Source: JAVJUS01 sp040220455
Lineage (GTDB): Bacteria > Pseudomonadota > Alphaproteobacteria > DSM-16000 > Inquilinaceae
Length of the DNA: 19,990 bases
Direction: 5' to 3'
Assembly (NCBI GenBank): GCA_040220455.1
Contig: JAVJUS010000117.1
Coordinates: 1-19,990, forward strand
In this document: in pieces, positions 1 to 6,331 of the stretch
How the letters are laid out: every line of letters begins with the position of its first letter
How positions within the stretch are numbered: the first letter of the stretch is position 1
Position numbers and translations under genes: made by a program
The notes under the pieces: generated by a model
Told to the model about the DNA's origin: nothing
The model's database searches: none
Seen by the model: only the letters and a program-made list of their open reading frames with translations

Positions 1-301
1 CCAGCGGCGGCGTGCCCGGCGACCGGGTGACCGCGTCGGCGACATGGGCGCCATAGGCGCTACCGGCGATGAGCAGGAGGAGGAGGCCGCCGCGCCAGGC
101 GCGCCGGCGCCAGCGCCGGTGGCGCCAAGCGGTGAAGCCCCACCCTGGGGCCGCGGCGCCGCCCCCGGGCGTTCCACCGACCAGGGTCGCGGCGGCACCC
201 GTCTCGGCCGACACGCCGGCGCCCGAGGATGCGGGGGCTCGGCCGTCGCCCTCCGCCGGCCGCTGTTCGGCGCGTCGGGCCGCCTGGAGCAGGACGCTCA
301 T
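1..301 (-). CDS. Partial GspB/MSHA-like pilus accessory membrane protein (N-terminal 100 residues)
   Basis: The reading frame opens with ATG at 301, overlapping the TGA of the preceding gene (ATGA), and stays open to the left edge. The N-terminus reads MSVLLQAARRAEQ. This resembles the short amphipathic N-terminal helix (MSxxLxALKKAE type) of GspB/ExeB-like and MSHA-locus proteins. A cytoplasmic linker rich in Ala, Gly and Pro follows, then an Arg/Trp-rich basic stretch at about residues 60-70. One membrane segment (GGLLLLLIAGSAYGAHVA, about residues 71-88) precedes the start of a probable periplasmic part. The topology is N-in bitopic. It is the last visible gene of the pilin operon and is translationally coupled to its neighbour. 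The family call is inferred from the N-terminal pattern and the context. The missing C-terminus would decide between GspB, an MSHA-type protein and a TPR protein. Confidence 0.6.
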   Translation of the reverse strand, partial: MSVLLQAARRAEQRPAEGDGRAPASSGAGVSAETGAAATLVGGTPGGGAAAPGWGFTAWRHRRWRRRAWRGGLLLLLIAGSAYGAHVADAVTRSPGTPPL

Positions 302-771
302 CGCCCCTCCCGCAGGATGCCAAGCGATTCCTCGAGCAGGCGCTGGGATTCCCGCAGGGCCGCGAGCCCGTCGGGCGCATCCGGGTCGGCGCGCCGGATC
401 GCGGCCGCCAGATCGTCGGCCACGATCGGGTCGAGCCCCGAGGCCTCGCCGGCCCCTTCGTCCTCGGCAACGTCCCCGGCGTTGTCGCCCGCGCCCTCCG
501 ACAGGGTGACGTAGCGCCCGGTGGCGACGTCGAAGGTCACGCCGCAGGGCGCGTCGGGCGCGTCGGCGGGTTTGAAGCAGCGCTGGGCCACGTCCCACAC
601 GCGCTCGGCCCGCTGGGCGGCGGCCGGGCTCGCCGCCGCCATGGCGGCGACGGCGATCGCGACAAGGACGATCGCGACAAGGACGATCGCGGCGAGGGCC
701 GGCAGGCGCGCCGGCCCCGCAGCCGCGCCGGCCCGCCGCGCGCGGGGGAGGGCAACGGTCCGACCGGTCAT
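298..771 (-). CDS. Small exported protein of the pilin operon, unknown function
   Basis: This encodes 157 residues from ATG at 771, overlapping the TGA of the upstream pseudopilin gene by 4 nt (ATGA). It ends in the same kind of overlap with the next gene. The basic N-terminus (about 1-25) is followed by a long hydrophobic stretch, LAAIVLVAIVLVAIAVAAM, then Ala-rich residues ending in AAAQ. This fits a signal peptide or an N-terminal anchor. The mature part begins with VWDVAQRCFKP, has two Cys that could form a disulfide, and contains the segment CGVTFDVATGRYVTL. The rest is acidic and ends in a predicted amphipathic helix (LRESQRLLEESLGIL). I do not recognise the family. Tight coupling between a pseudopilin and a GspB-like gene suggests a small periplasmic assembly factor, which is inference. 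Confidence 0.75.
   Translation of the reverse strand: MTGRTVALPRARRAGAAAGPARLPALAAIVLVAIVLVAIAVAAMAAASPAAAQRAERVWDVAQRCFKPADAPDAPCGVTFDVATGRYVTLSEGAGDNAGDVAEDEGAGEASGLDPIVADDLAAAIRRADPDAPDGLAALRESQRLLEESLGILREGR
655..693. repeat. 15-bp tandem duplication in the signal-peptide coding region
   Basis: The 15-bp unit GATCGCGACAAGGAC occurs twice head to tail (655-669, 670-684), followed by a partial third copy beginning GATCGCGGC. It encodes the repeated hydrophobic pentads AIVLV-AIVLV-AIAV on the minus strand. In-frame gain or loss of units would change hydrophobic core length by five residues. Confidence 0.8.
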
Positions 772-1628
772 TGCGGCCCCAGCCCGGCGCGCGACGCGAT
801 CTCGTGGATCGTCGGCGCCGTGACGATGTCGTCGAAATAGGCGTTCGTGCCCTCCGCCGCGTTCAGCCCGCCGAGCACGAAGGTGTCGTCCATGTCGGTG
901 TTCTCGCGCTGATCGGCCTGGCCGGCCGGCGCCAGGGCGATCCGCGTGCCGCCGCGGGTGTACGCCCCGGCCCCGTCATTGCCGTGGGACACCAGCACGA
1001 ACGCCGCCCCGCCCCCGGCCTCCGGCGATCCCGGATCGACGATCGCGTTGCCGTCCGGGTCGTCGACGGTGAGGCCCTTGTCGCGAAGGAAATCGACCGG
1101 CGAAATTCCCGCCGTGCACTCGGGCTCGGGCGAGCCCGACTCTTCGGCCGCCGCCTCGCACGCGCTCATATCCATGCCATCCGTGTCCGTCAGGCCGTCG
1201 GCGCCATCGAAGACCCGGTAGGTGATCCGCCGGCCGAAGCCGTCGCGCGTCGCCTCCGGCTCCATGCCAAGCGCGCGCCAGGGCACGACGCTGAACTCGT
1301 CGCCGGCGCTACAGGTCTCCGTCTCGCCGGACGGATCGGGCACCCCGTCCGCCGCCGTCCCTTCCGCCGCGGTGCCGTCGGCCGGGCAGGGCAGGCGCTT
1401 GTTGCGGGAGGCGTAGAGGACCAGCGCCTCCTCGATCGCCTCCAGCCGGGCGGCGGTGATCTCCCGGTTCTCCGCGGCGAGGTAGTCGCTCGCCACGCCG
1501 AAGACGCCGCCCAGCAGGATGCCGATCAGGGTCAGGACGATCGCGAGCTCGATCAGCGAGAACCCGCCGACCGCCCGCGCCCCTGCGATGGCGGCCGGCG
1601 CCGTCAACTCCCGGCCCCGACGGTCCAT
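768..1628 (-). CDS. Type IV prepilin-like pseudopilin (286 aa)
   Basis: The preferred start is ATG at 1628, 22 nt inside the upstream gene, which implies translational coupling; the frame stays open further upstream. The leader is 22 residues with several Arg and ends in GG. The cleavage/methylation motif is GG|FSLIE (residues 21-27) and includes the Glu at +5 of the mature protein. A hydrophobic helix follows (IELAIVLTLIGILLGGVFG). The soluble domain carries RLPCPADGT (79-86), VVPWRALGMEP (114-124), FGRRITYRVFD (131-141) and AFVLVSHGNDGAGAY (209-223), and ends near YFDDIVT (264-270). Cysteines 81, 106, 157 and 171 probably form two disulfides. The same motif order and cysteine pattern occur in the large neighbouring protein, so the two are paralogues. 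It would be processed by a prepilin peptidase and assembled as a minor pilin or pseudopilin; no peptidase or ATPase lies in this window. Confidence 0.88.
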   Translation of the reverse strand: MDRRGRELTAPAAIAGARAVGGFSLIELAIVLTLIGILLGGVFGVASDYLAAENREITAARLEAIEEALVLYASRNKRLPCPADGTAAEGTAADGVPDPSGETETCSAGDEFSVVPWRALGMEPEATRDGFGRRITYRVFDGADGLTDTDGMDMSACEAAAEESGSPEPECTAGISPVDFLRDKGLTVDDPDGNAIVDPGSPEAGGGAAFVLVSHGNDGAGAYTRGGTRIALAPAGQADQRENTDMDDTFVLGGLNAAEGTNAYFDDIVTAPTIHEIASRAGLGPQ

Positions 1629-4117
1629 ATGTCGGTGCGGTGGTTGACCCGGCGGACCAGGACGTCGACCGACACGGTGCCGCCGTCCGGCGCCTCGACC
1701 TCGGCGGTCCATTTCTGGTTCCATCGGCTGGCATTGATCTGGCGGAAATCGCCGGCCATGGTCACGGTGTCGTCGTCGTGCCGGTACCAGACGACCAGCA
1801 GCGACGGCCGGTCCTTGTCGGCGGCGTCGGCCAGATCGAAGACGGCCCGGGGCGTCAGGGTGATCGACTGGTCGCCTTGCGAGGTCAGGTCGACGATCTC
1901 GAACCCGCTCAGCCCGTGATCGCCGGCCGCCCCGGTCAGTGCGTCGAATTCGAAGGCGCCCGACCCGTCGTCGGACGTGTCGCCGCGGATCACCAGCCGG
2001 TCGGTGCCGGGCCCGCCATAGGCCGCGCCGCGATAGTGCCAGGTCCCCTCCAGGCTGTCCGGAAAGCCCGGCAGCGGGTTGTCGTCGCCATAGACGTCCG
2101 CCGCGCGGATCGCCGCCAACAGCGTGTCGTCGAGCGCGAACCGGTCGCTGTTGCGGCCCGTCGCGTTGACCGGCAGGCCGATGGTCACGATGTCGTCGCC
2201 GCTGCCGCCGTGCAGGTAGTACTGCTCCCGCCCGACCTGGGAGATGCCGCGCCAGACGATACCGTTCTCCAGGATGTCGTCGCCGGCGCCGCCCAGGCCG
2301 ATGCCCTTGCTCTGGGCCGAGGTGACGATCCGGTCGTCGCCGCAGCCGCCGATGAAGGCCTCGATCGAGCCGTAGATCGGCTGGTCGTAGGCGAAGGGCA
2401 GCGCCGCCGTGTCCCAGCCCGGTGCCCAGCCGACCAGGTCGACCCCCTGATCGGTGCAGCCCGACAGGCCGAACCAGTCGTTGCCGTAGCCGAGATCGAC
2501 CTCCACGAAGCCCGACGGATCCCCGACCAGGGCATAGTCCTCCGAATAGGGCTCGGTGCCCGGCGTGCCGAAATCGCCCAGGATCCGGTCTTCATCGACG
2601 ACCACGCCGTCGCTCGCGACCACCGGCCCGAGGCCCTCGTCGGTTTCGCATGCCTCGCCGTTCAACAGCCGGCAGGCGATCTCCCGCTCGTCGAGCTCCG
2701 TCGGCTGCGGCGCGATGCGGCCCGCCAACACGCGCTCGAAGACCGAGAAGAAGGTGGCGTCGACCATCAGGTCGTCGTACTCGGCAGCGCCCGGGTCGGC
2801 ATAGGGCGCCTGCCGGAAGGCGTCGTCGTCGTCGGCGTTGTCGGTTTCCTCGTCCGAGACTGTGGCGACGAACCGGCTGCCCGAGCGCAGCCACGCGCCC
2901 TTGCCGTTGTCGCCATGGCTGATCACCACATAGACGGCGTCGCGCGTGGCGCCGGACTGCTCGACATCGAAAGCGTCGCCGAAGATCGCCCGCTGGTGGT
3001 CCGGATCGCCGACCACCGCCTCGAACCCGGCCGTGTAGGCACGGGCGTAGATCTCGGCGAGTTCGCCAGGTTCCAACGGCGCGACGCCGCCCCCGCCGGC
3101 CCCCTCGCCGCTTCCGCCCTCGCCACCGCCGCCGGCATGGTCGTCGTCGTGGTCGTCGTCGTGGTCGTGGTCGTGGTCATGGCCGTCGTCGTGGTCATGG
3201 CCGACGCCCCGGCCCTGGCCGTGCTCCTCGTGGCCGCGGCCGACGCCGTTGCCGTGCGCGTCATGGCCCCGGCCGTTGCCGTTGCTCTGGCCATTGCCGT
3301 TGCTCTGGCCATTGCCTTGATCGCCGGCGCCACCACCGCCGTCATCCGCGCCGGCGTCGCCGTCCCCGCCCGAGTCCCCGTCCTCGGAGCCATCGGCGAT
3401 CGCCTGGAGGAGCGTGTCGGGATCGGCGCCCCCGGCCTCGTGGGCGAGGTCTTCATCGAGCGCGGCCATGACGGCGGTGCGCAGCTCGTCGAGCAGATCC
3501 GGATCTTCCGGCAGCTCGCAAACGGCGTCGTCCACACCCAGCAGGAGGTCGGCGCAGCCGGAGAGGTCCGGCGGCTCGGCATCGGTGCGGAAATCCTCGT
3601 CGACCGGCGACGCGCCCACGTCGCTGATCGGGTCGTCGAACACCCGGTAGGACAGCCGCCGGCCCCAGCGGTCGAGCGCGTCCTCGGGCTCCAGGCCCAG
3701 GGTGCGCCACGGGACGACCCCGACCTCCTCGCCGAAGCCGGCCGGCGTGGCGCAGTCGCCGCCGCCACCCCCGACACGCTCCTCCGCCCCGTCGCCGGTC
3801 GTCAGGCCGGCCGTGCCCCAGGCGGGGCAGGGCAGTCGGCCGTTGCGCTCGGCGTAGCGGCGCAGGGCGGCGTCGACCCGCTCCACCCGGTCGGTAGAGA
3901 CGATGCGGCGGGTCGAGTCGTCGATCGCGCGCTCGACCGCCCGGTCGGCGACGGCGGCCGCCGCGCCCAGCACGACGATCGCCCCGGCCGCGAGCACGAA
4001 CGCGAAGCCGCCTTCCGCCCCGAGCCGACGGGGCGCCTTCGGTGGCTCCGGAGTCGCGGGAGGCTCGGCCTTCGGCCCCGTCTCGCCGGGGGCCACGGCG
4101 GCGCGTCGTGTGGTCAT
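1604..4117 (-). CDS. Giant pseudopilin-like protein with His/Asp-rich insert and RTX-type C-terminal repeats (837 aa)
   Basis: The start is ATG at 4117, with GGAAG six nt upstream. Residues 1-37 are a long Pro/Arg-rich leader ending in GG, and FAFVLAAGAIVVLGAAAAV (38-56) is the pilin-type helix. Position +5 is Leu, not Glu, as in tip pseudopilins of the GspK type. The core matches the adjacent pseudopilin: RLPCPAWGT (94-102), VVPWRTLGLEP (134-144), RWGRRLSYRVFD (150-161), VYVVISHGDNGKGAW (395-409) and YDDLMV (447-452), with Cys 96, 122, 188 and 200 conserved. Residues 242-345 are a Gly/Asp/Asn/His-rich insertion. The C-terminal 370 residues have no counterpart in the paralogue. They carry RTX-like motifs GGCGDDRIV (590), GGAGDDILE (609), GGSGDDIVT (637) and GGPGTDRLV (701), which suggests calcium binding. 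The most likely role is a large surface-exposed tip or adhesive minor pilin; this is inference. Confidence 0.85.
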   Translation of the reverse strand: MTTRRAAVAPGETGPKAEPPATPEPPKAPRRLGAEGGFAFVLAAGAIVVLGAAAAVADRAVERAIDDSTRRIVSTDRVERVDAALRRYAERNGRLPCPAWGTAGLTTGDGAEERVGGGGGDCATPAGFGEEVGVVPWRTLGLEPEDALDRWGRRLSYRVFDDPISDVGASPVDEDFRTDAEPPDLSGCADLLLGVDDAVCELPEDPDLLDELRTAVMAALDEDLAHEAGGADPDTLLQAIADGSEDGDSGGDGDAGADDGGGGAGDQGNGQSNGNGQSNGNGRGHDAHGNGVGRGHEEHGQGRGVGHDHDDGHDHDHDHDDDHDDDHAGGGGEGGSGEGAGGGGVAPLEPGELAEIYARAYTAGFEAVVGDPDHQRAIFGDAFDVEQSGATRDAVYVVISHGDNGKGAWLRSGSRFVATVSDEETDNADDDDAFRQAPYADPGAAEYDDLMVDATFFSVFERVLAGRIAPQPTELDEREIACRLLNGEACETDEGLGPVVASDGVVVDEDRILGDFGTPGTEPYSEDYALVGDPSGFVEVDLGYGNDWFGLSGCTDQGVDLVGWAPGWDTAALPFAYDQPIYGSIEAFIGGCGDDRIVTSAQSKGIGLGGAGDDILENGIVWRGISQVGREQYYLHGGSGDDIVTIGLPVNATGRNSDRFALDDTLLAAIRAADVYGDDNPLPGFPDSLEGTWHYRGAAYGGPGTDRLVIRGDTSDDGSGAFEFDALTGAAGDHGLSGFEIVDLTSQGDQSITLTPRAVFDLADAADKDRPSLLVVWYRHDDDTVTMAGDFRQINASRWNQKWTAEVEAPDGGTVSVDVLVRRVNHRTDIWTVGAGS
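1988..2353 (-). other. RTX-like Gly/Asp nonapeptide region of the giant pseudopilin
   Basis: Four copies of the pattern G-G-x-G-[DT]-D-x-hydrophobic-x lie at residues 590-598, 609-617, 637-645 and 701-709. In RTX proteins this motif forms a parallel beta-roll that binds calcium. Here the copies are separated by 10-55 residues rather than being strictly tandem. The result may be a short or interrupted roll, or a related beta-helix. Confidence 0.7.
3083..3394 (-). repeat. Low-complexity Gly/Asp/Asn/His insertion coding region
   Basis: This segment encodes residues 242-345 of the giant pseudopilin. It begins Gly/Asp-rich, passes through two QSNGNG units encoded by an 18-bp near-perfect DNA repeat (around 3271-3316), and ends in the His/Asp tract at 3137-3199 (alternating HD, HDD and GHD). 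A Gly/Glu linker follows. It interrupts a domain that is uninterrupted in the paralogous pseudopilin. The repeated GTC/GTG triplets make it prone to slippage. Confidence 0.85.
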
Positions 4118-4225
4118 GGCTCGCTTCCGCCGGTCGGCGCGTCGATCGCGCGGGACACGGTCTCCTGCCTTAAGCCGTCGCGGTTACGAAAGACTTACAC
4201 TGTTCAGCTTATATTACAACGATGC
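4118..4225 (-). promoter_or_regulatory. AT-rich leader/promoter region of the giant pseudopilin gene
   Basis: This 108-nt gap separates the hairpin below the pilin gene from the ATG of the large pseudopilin gene. The stretch at about 4186-4222 (containing TTGTAATATAAGC on the minus strand) is unusually AT-rich for this genome, so it is the best place for a promoter serving the four downstream genes. I could not fix a convincing -35/-10 pair. Confidence 0.4.
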
Positions 4226-4261
4226 CCGACGGTCGCGACACCGAAGCGCCGCGACCGTCGG
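4226..4261 (-). terminator. Hairpin terminator after the pilin gene
   Basis: A perfect 12-bp stem (CCGACGGTCGCG at 4226-4237 with CGCGACCGTCGG at 4250-4261) has a 12-nt loop. It lies 11 nt below the pilin stop codon and is followed on the minus strand by a T/A-rich stretch (CATCGTTGTAATAT). It probably reduces read-through so that the pilin is made in excess over the minor pseudopilins. Confidence 0.7.
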
Positions 4262-4272
4262 ACGGAGATCGC

Positions 4273-5019
4273 TCAGAGCTTGAAGAGGGCCACGCAGGCG
4301 ACCGCGTCGCCGGTGGCGTAGTCGCCGCTCGAGACGCAATCCCCGGCATTCGGGGCGTCGGCGCCATCCTCGGCCAGCACGTTGCCCGCCGTCGGGTCGC
4401 CGTCGTCGGACTTCACGTCGATGCCGCGAATCTGCAGCGGCGTCAGGACCGAATCGTCGTTGTCGTTCGTGTTCACGCCGGCGCCGAGCAGGATCCAGTG
4501 GGAGGTCGTCCCGCCCTGGGTGTCCCAGAGGATGGTGTAGTAGCCGCCGACCCGGGACTGGAGCCCGTCCGCCGCGGCCATGTCGTTGCCGGCGATGTTC
4601 TGGATGCCGCCCAGCAGGCTGTCCGCGCGGAGCTGCTGCCAGAAGGCGACGGCCTCGCTGTCGCCCTGGGCATCGCCCGTGCGCACGCCCTCGACCCGGC
4701 CGTTGCCGTCGCCGCCGGCGAGATCCGTGTCACCCGCGTCGACCAGGTCCTCGTTGGCGAGGTCGCCCGGCAGGTCGTCGTACTTGTTGAGGAAGGTCGA
4801 GGCGGCGACGCGGACCTCGTTGAGCTGGGTCTGGATGGAATTGACGCGCGCGCTCTCGATCAGGTCCTGGCCCTTGAGCACGCCGCCGACGATCAGGCCG
4901 ATGATGATCAGCACGATGGCGAGCTCGACCAGCGAGAAGCCGGCCTCGCGATCCCGGGCGGAGCGGCGGCGGGCGGACGCCCGGGCATCGGCCAGGCGGG
5001 CGGGAAGGGTGTCGGTCAT
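4273..5019 (-). CDS. Type IV prepilin, probable major pilin (248 aa)
   Basis: The start is ATG at 5019, preceded by GGGA at about 7 nt. The frame is open further upstream, but that part lacks pilin features. The leader is 27 residues, highly basic (ASARRRSARDREAG), and is cut before FSLVE, which has Glu at +5. The helix continues LAIVLIIIGLIVGGVLKGQDL. Then comes RVNSIQTQLNEVRVAASTFLNKYDDLPGD, a helix-to-LPGD pattern common in proteobacterial type IV pilin-like proteins. The C-terminus contains GDCVSSGDY and ACVALFKL, whose two Cys fit the disulfide-bonded loop of pilins. It should be processed by a PilD-type peptidase and polymerised in the inner membrane. Its position first in the locus, followed by a strong hairpin, suggests it is the abundant subunit. 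The alternative is a GspG/H-like pseudopilin. Confidence 0.9.
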   Translation of the reverse strand: MTDTLPARLADARASARRRSARDREAGFSLVELAIVLIIIGLIVGGVLKGQDLIESARVNSIQTQLNEVRVAASTFLNKYDDLPGDLANEDLVDAGDTDLAGGDGNGRVEGVRTGDAQGDSEAVAFWQQLRADSLLGGIQNIAGNDMAAADGLQSRVGGYYTILWDTQGGTTSHWILLGAGVNTNDNDDSVLTPLQIRGIDVKSDDGDPTAGNVLAEDGADAPNAGDCVSSGDYATGDAVACVALFKL

Positions 5020-5317
5020 GGGGATGTCCCGTTCGTGATCCGGTGGCGGGCCCGCCGGGGCGGCGAGCGATGGTGGGCCTCGGGGGCGGTCCTCGGGCGC
5101 GCCGGTCTCTCCATCAGGAGAGCGACGCACCCGCGCCTACCTCGCAAGGCTTAGGCCGTCATGACCGATCGATCGGGCCCGCGCTTCTCGTTTCGCGAAA
5201 TGCGGAAAATCGGCGCCGCGCGCGACGCCCCGCCCCCTTACAAACCGGCCGGGCGGCGGGCATAGTGACGGCCCGCCCGAGTCGCGACCCGATTCGCGAC
5301 CCGATTCGCGAGAGGTC
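5020..5317. promoter_or_regulatory. Divergent intergenic region with palindromes
   Basis: This 298-nt region separates the pilin gene (minus) from the shikimate-dehydrogenase-like gene (plus). It contains a 6-bp stem CTCTCC/GGAGAG around ATCA (5107-5122) in the probable pilin leader. It also contains a perfect 12-bp palindrome CCGATCGATCGG (5165-5176) and a perfect 10-bp palindrome TTTCGCGAAA (5191-5200). A possible plus-strand promoter is TTACAA (5238-5243), a 17-nt spacer and CATAGT (5261-5266). Confidence 0.4.
5279..5314. repeat. Three 12-bp tandem repeats next to the start codon of the AroE-like gene
   Basis: GAGTCGCGACCC, GATTCGCGACCC and GATTCGCGAGAG follow one another directly at 5279-5314. 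The last unit supplies the AGAGG ribosome-binding sequence. It is only 2 nt from ATG 5318 but 8 nt from an in-frame TTG at 5324. Confidence 0.75.
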
Positions 5318-6283
5318 ATGCCGTTGCCCGACGGAACCCGTCTGGACCAGCCGACCCTGATCTTCATCGGGGTGACGACCCGCGGGTCGACGATCAACCG
5401 CCTGTTTCCGCTCTGGGCCGAAACGCTCGCTCTCGGCGAGGCGCGGTTGGCCGGCGTCGACCTGCCGCCCGACTCCCCGCCCGAGGCCTATGACCGGGTC
5501 GTGCGCGCCATCGCGGAGGAGCCGATGGCCCGGGGCGCGCTGGTGACGACCCACAAGATCGCCGTCTGGCGCCATGCCGGCCGCCGCTTCGCCGAGCTCG
5601 ACCGCTGGGCGCGCGTGCTGGGGGAGATCGGCTGCATCGCCAAGGACGCGGAGGGCCGGCTGATCGGCAAGGCGATGGACCCGGTGACCGCGGGCAAGGC
5701 GCTCGACGCCATCGTCGAACGCGCGCACTGGACCCGCCACGACCGGGCCGAGGCGCTGATCATGGGTGCCGGCGGCGCGGGTGTCGGGCTCGCCGCCCAT
5801 CTGCTGGAGCGCCCGCCGGGCGAGCGGCCGGCGAAGATCGCGATCACCGATGTCGATGTCGGCCGGCTCTCGTCCGCGCTCGAGCATCTGGAGCCGCTGG
5901 ATACCGACCGCCTGATGGTTTACCGCCCGGTCTCCGGCGCCGGCGACCACGACGCCCTGATGCAGGAGCTGCCGCGCGGCAGCCTCGTCGCCAACGCCAC
6001 GGGGCTGGGCAAGGACCGCCCCGGCTCCCCGGTGACGGCGGCGGCGCGCTTTCCCTCGCGCGGCATCGCGTGGGAGTTCAACTATCGCGGCGCGCTGACC
6101 TTCCTGGAGCAGGCGCGCGGCAAGGCGGCGTCGAGCAACCTGATCGTCGCCGATGGCTGGCGCTATTTCCTCTACGGGTGGTCCACGGTGATCGCCGCCG
6201 TCTTCGGCCTGACGCTCGACCCGGCCACCGTCGCCCGCCTGGAAGCCGCCGCCGAGCCCCTGCGCCCGGCCGCGACGCCCTGA
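5318..6283 (+). CDS. Shikimate/quinate dehydrogenase-fold protein (AroE-like, divergent)
   Basis: This encodes 321 residues with the AroE two-domain layout. The N-terminal substrate domain has GSTINRLFP where AroE has the SxSxxxN substrate motif. Canonical N-V-T-x-P-x-K is replaced by ALVTTHKIAV, but the catalytic Lys is kept (K80). AMDPVTAGKAL keeps the paired Asp (D121). The nucleotide-binding GAGGAG lies at 150-155. These features suggest an NAD(P)-dependent dehydrogenase acting on a polyol or cyclic acid other than shikimate. At 321 aa it is longer than typical AroE (about 270-290 aa). The neighbouring sugar kinase, 48 nt downstream on the same strand, suggests a carbohydrate catabolic role, which is inference. 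The SD lies very close to ATG 5318, so TTG at 5324 is an alternative start. Confidence 0.8.
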   Translation: MPLPDGTRLDQPTLIFIGVTTRGSTINRLFPLWAETLALGEARLAGVDLPPDSPPEAYDRVVRAIAEEPMARGALVTTHKIAVWRHAGRRFAELDRWARVLGEIGCIAKDAEGRLIGKAMDPVTAGKALDAIVERAHWTRHDRAEALIMGAGGAGVGLAAHLLERPPGERPAKIAITDVDVGRLSSALEHLEPLDTDRLMVYRPVSGAGDHDALMQELPRGSLVANATGLGKDRPGSPVTAAARFPSRGIAWEFNYRGALTFLEQARGKAASSNLIVADGWRYFLYGWSTVIAAVFGLTLDPATVARLEAAAEPLRPAATP

Positions 6284-6331
6284 TCCGGCGGCCGGCGTCC
6301 CGCCCTGCCTCGCCCCGACCGTGAGGGCCGC

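Noticed and set aside
3137..3316. CRISPR or VNTR interpretation of the repeated GTC/GTG triplets
   Set aside because: The repeats are in frame and explained as His/Asp and Asn/Gly codons of the pseudopilin insertion.
1640..4321. 893-codon open frame on the plus strand opposite the giant pseudopilin gene
   Set aside because: It is an antisense shadow caused by extreme GC and low stop frequency. It has no family motifs, and its Val/Asp/Arg-rich composition mirrors the His/Asp and Gly tracts of the real gene.
5020..5317. Sigma-54 promoter for the pilin gene
   Set aside because: I found no GG-N10-GC element of the TGGCAC...TTGC type on the minus strand of this region.
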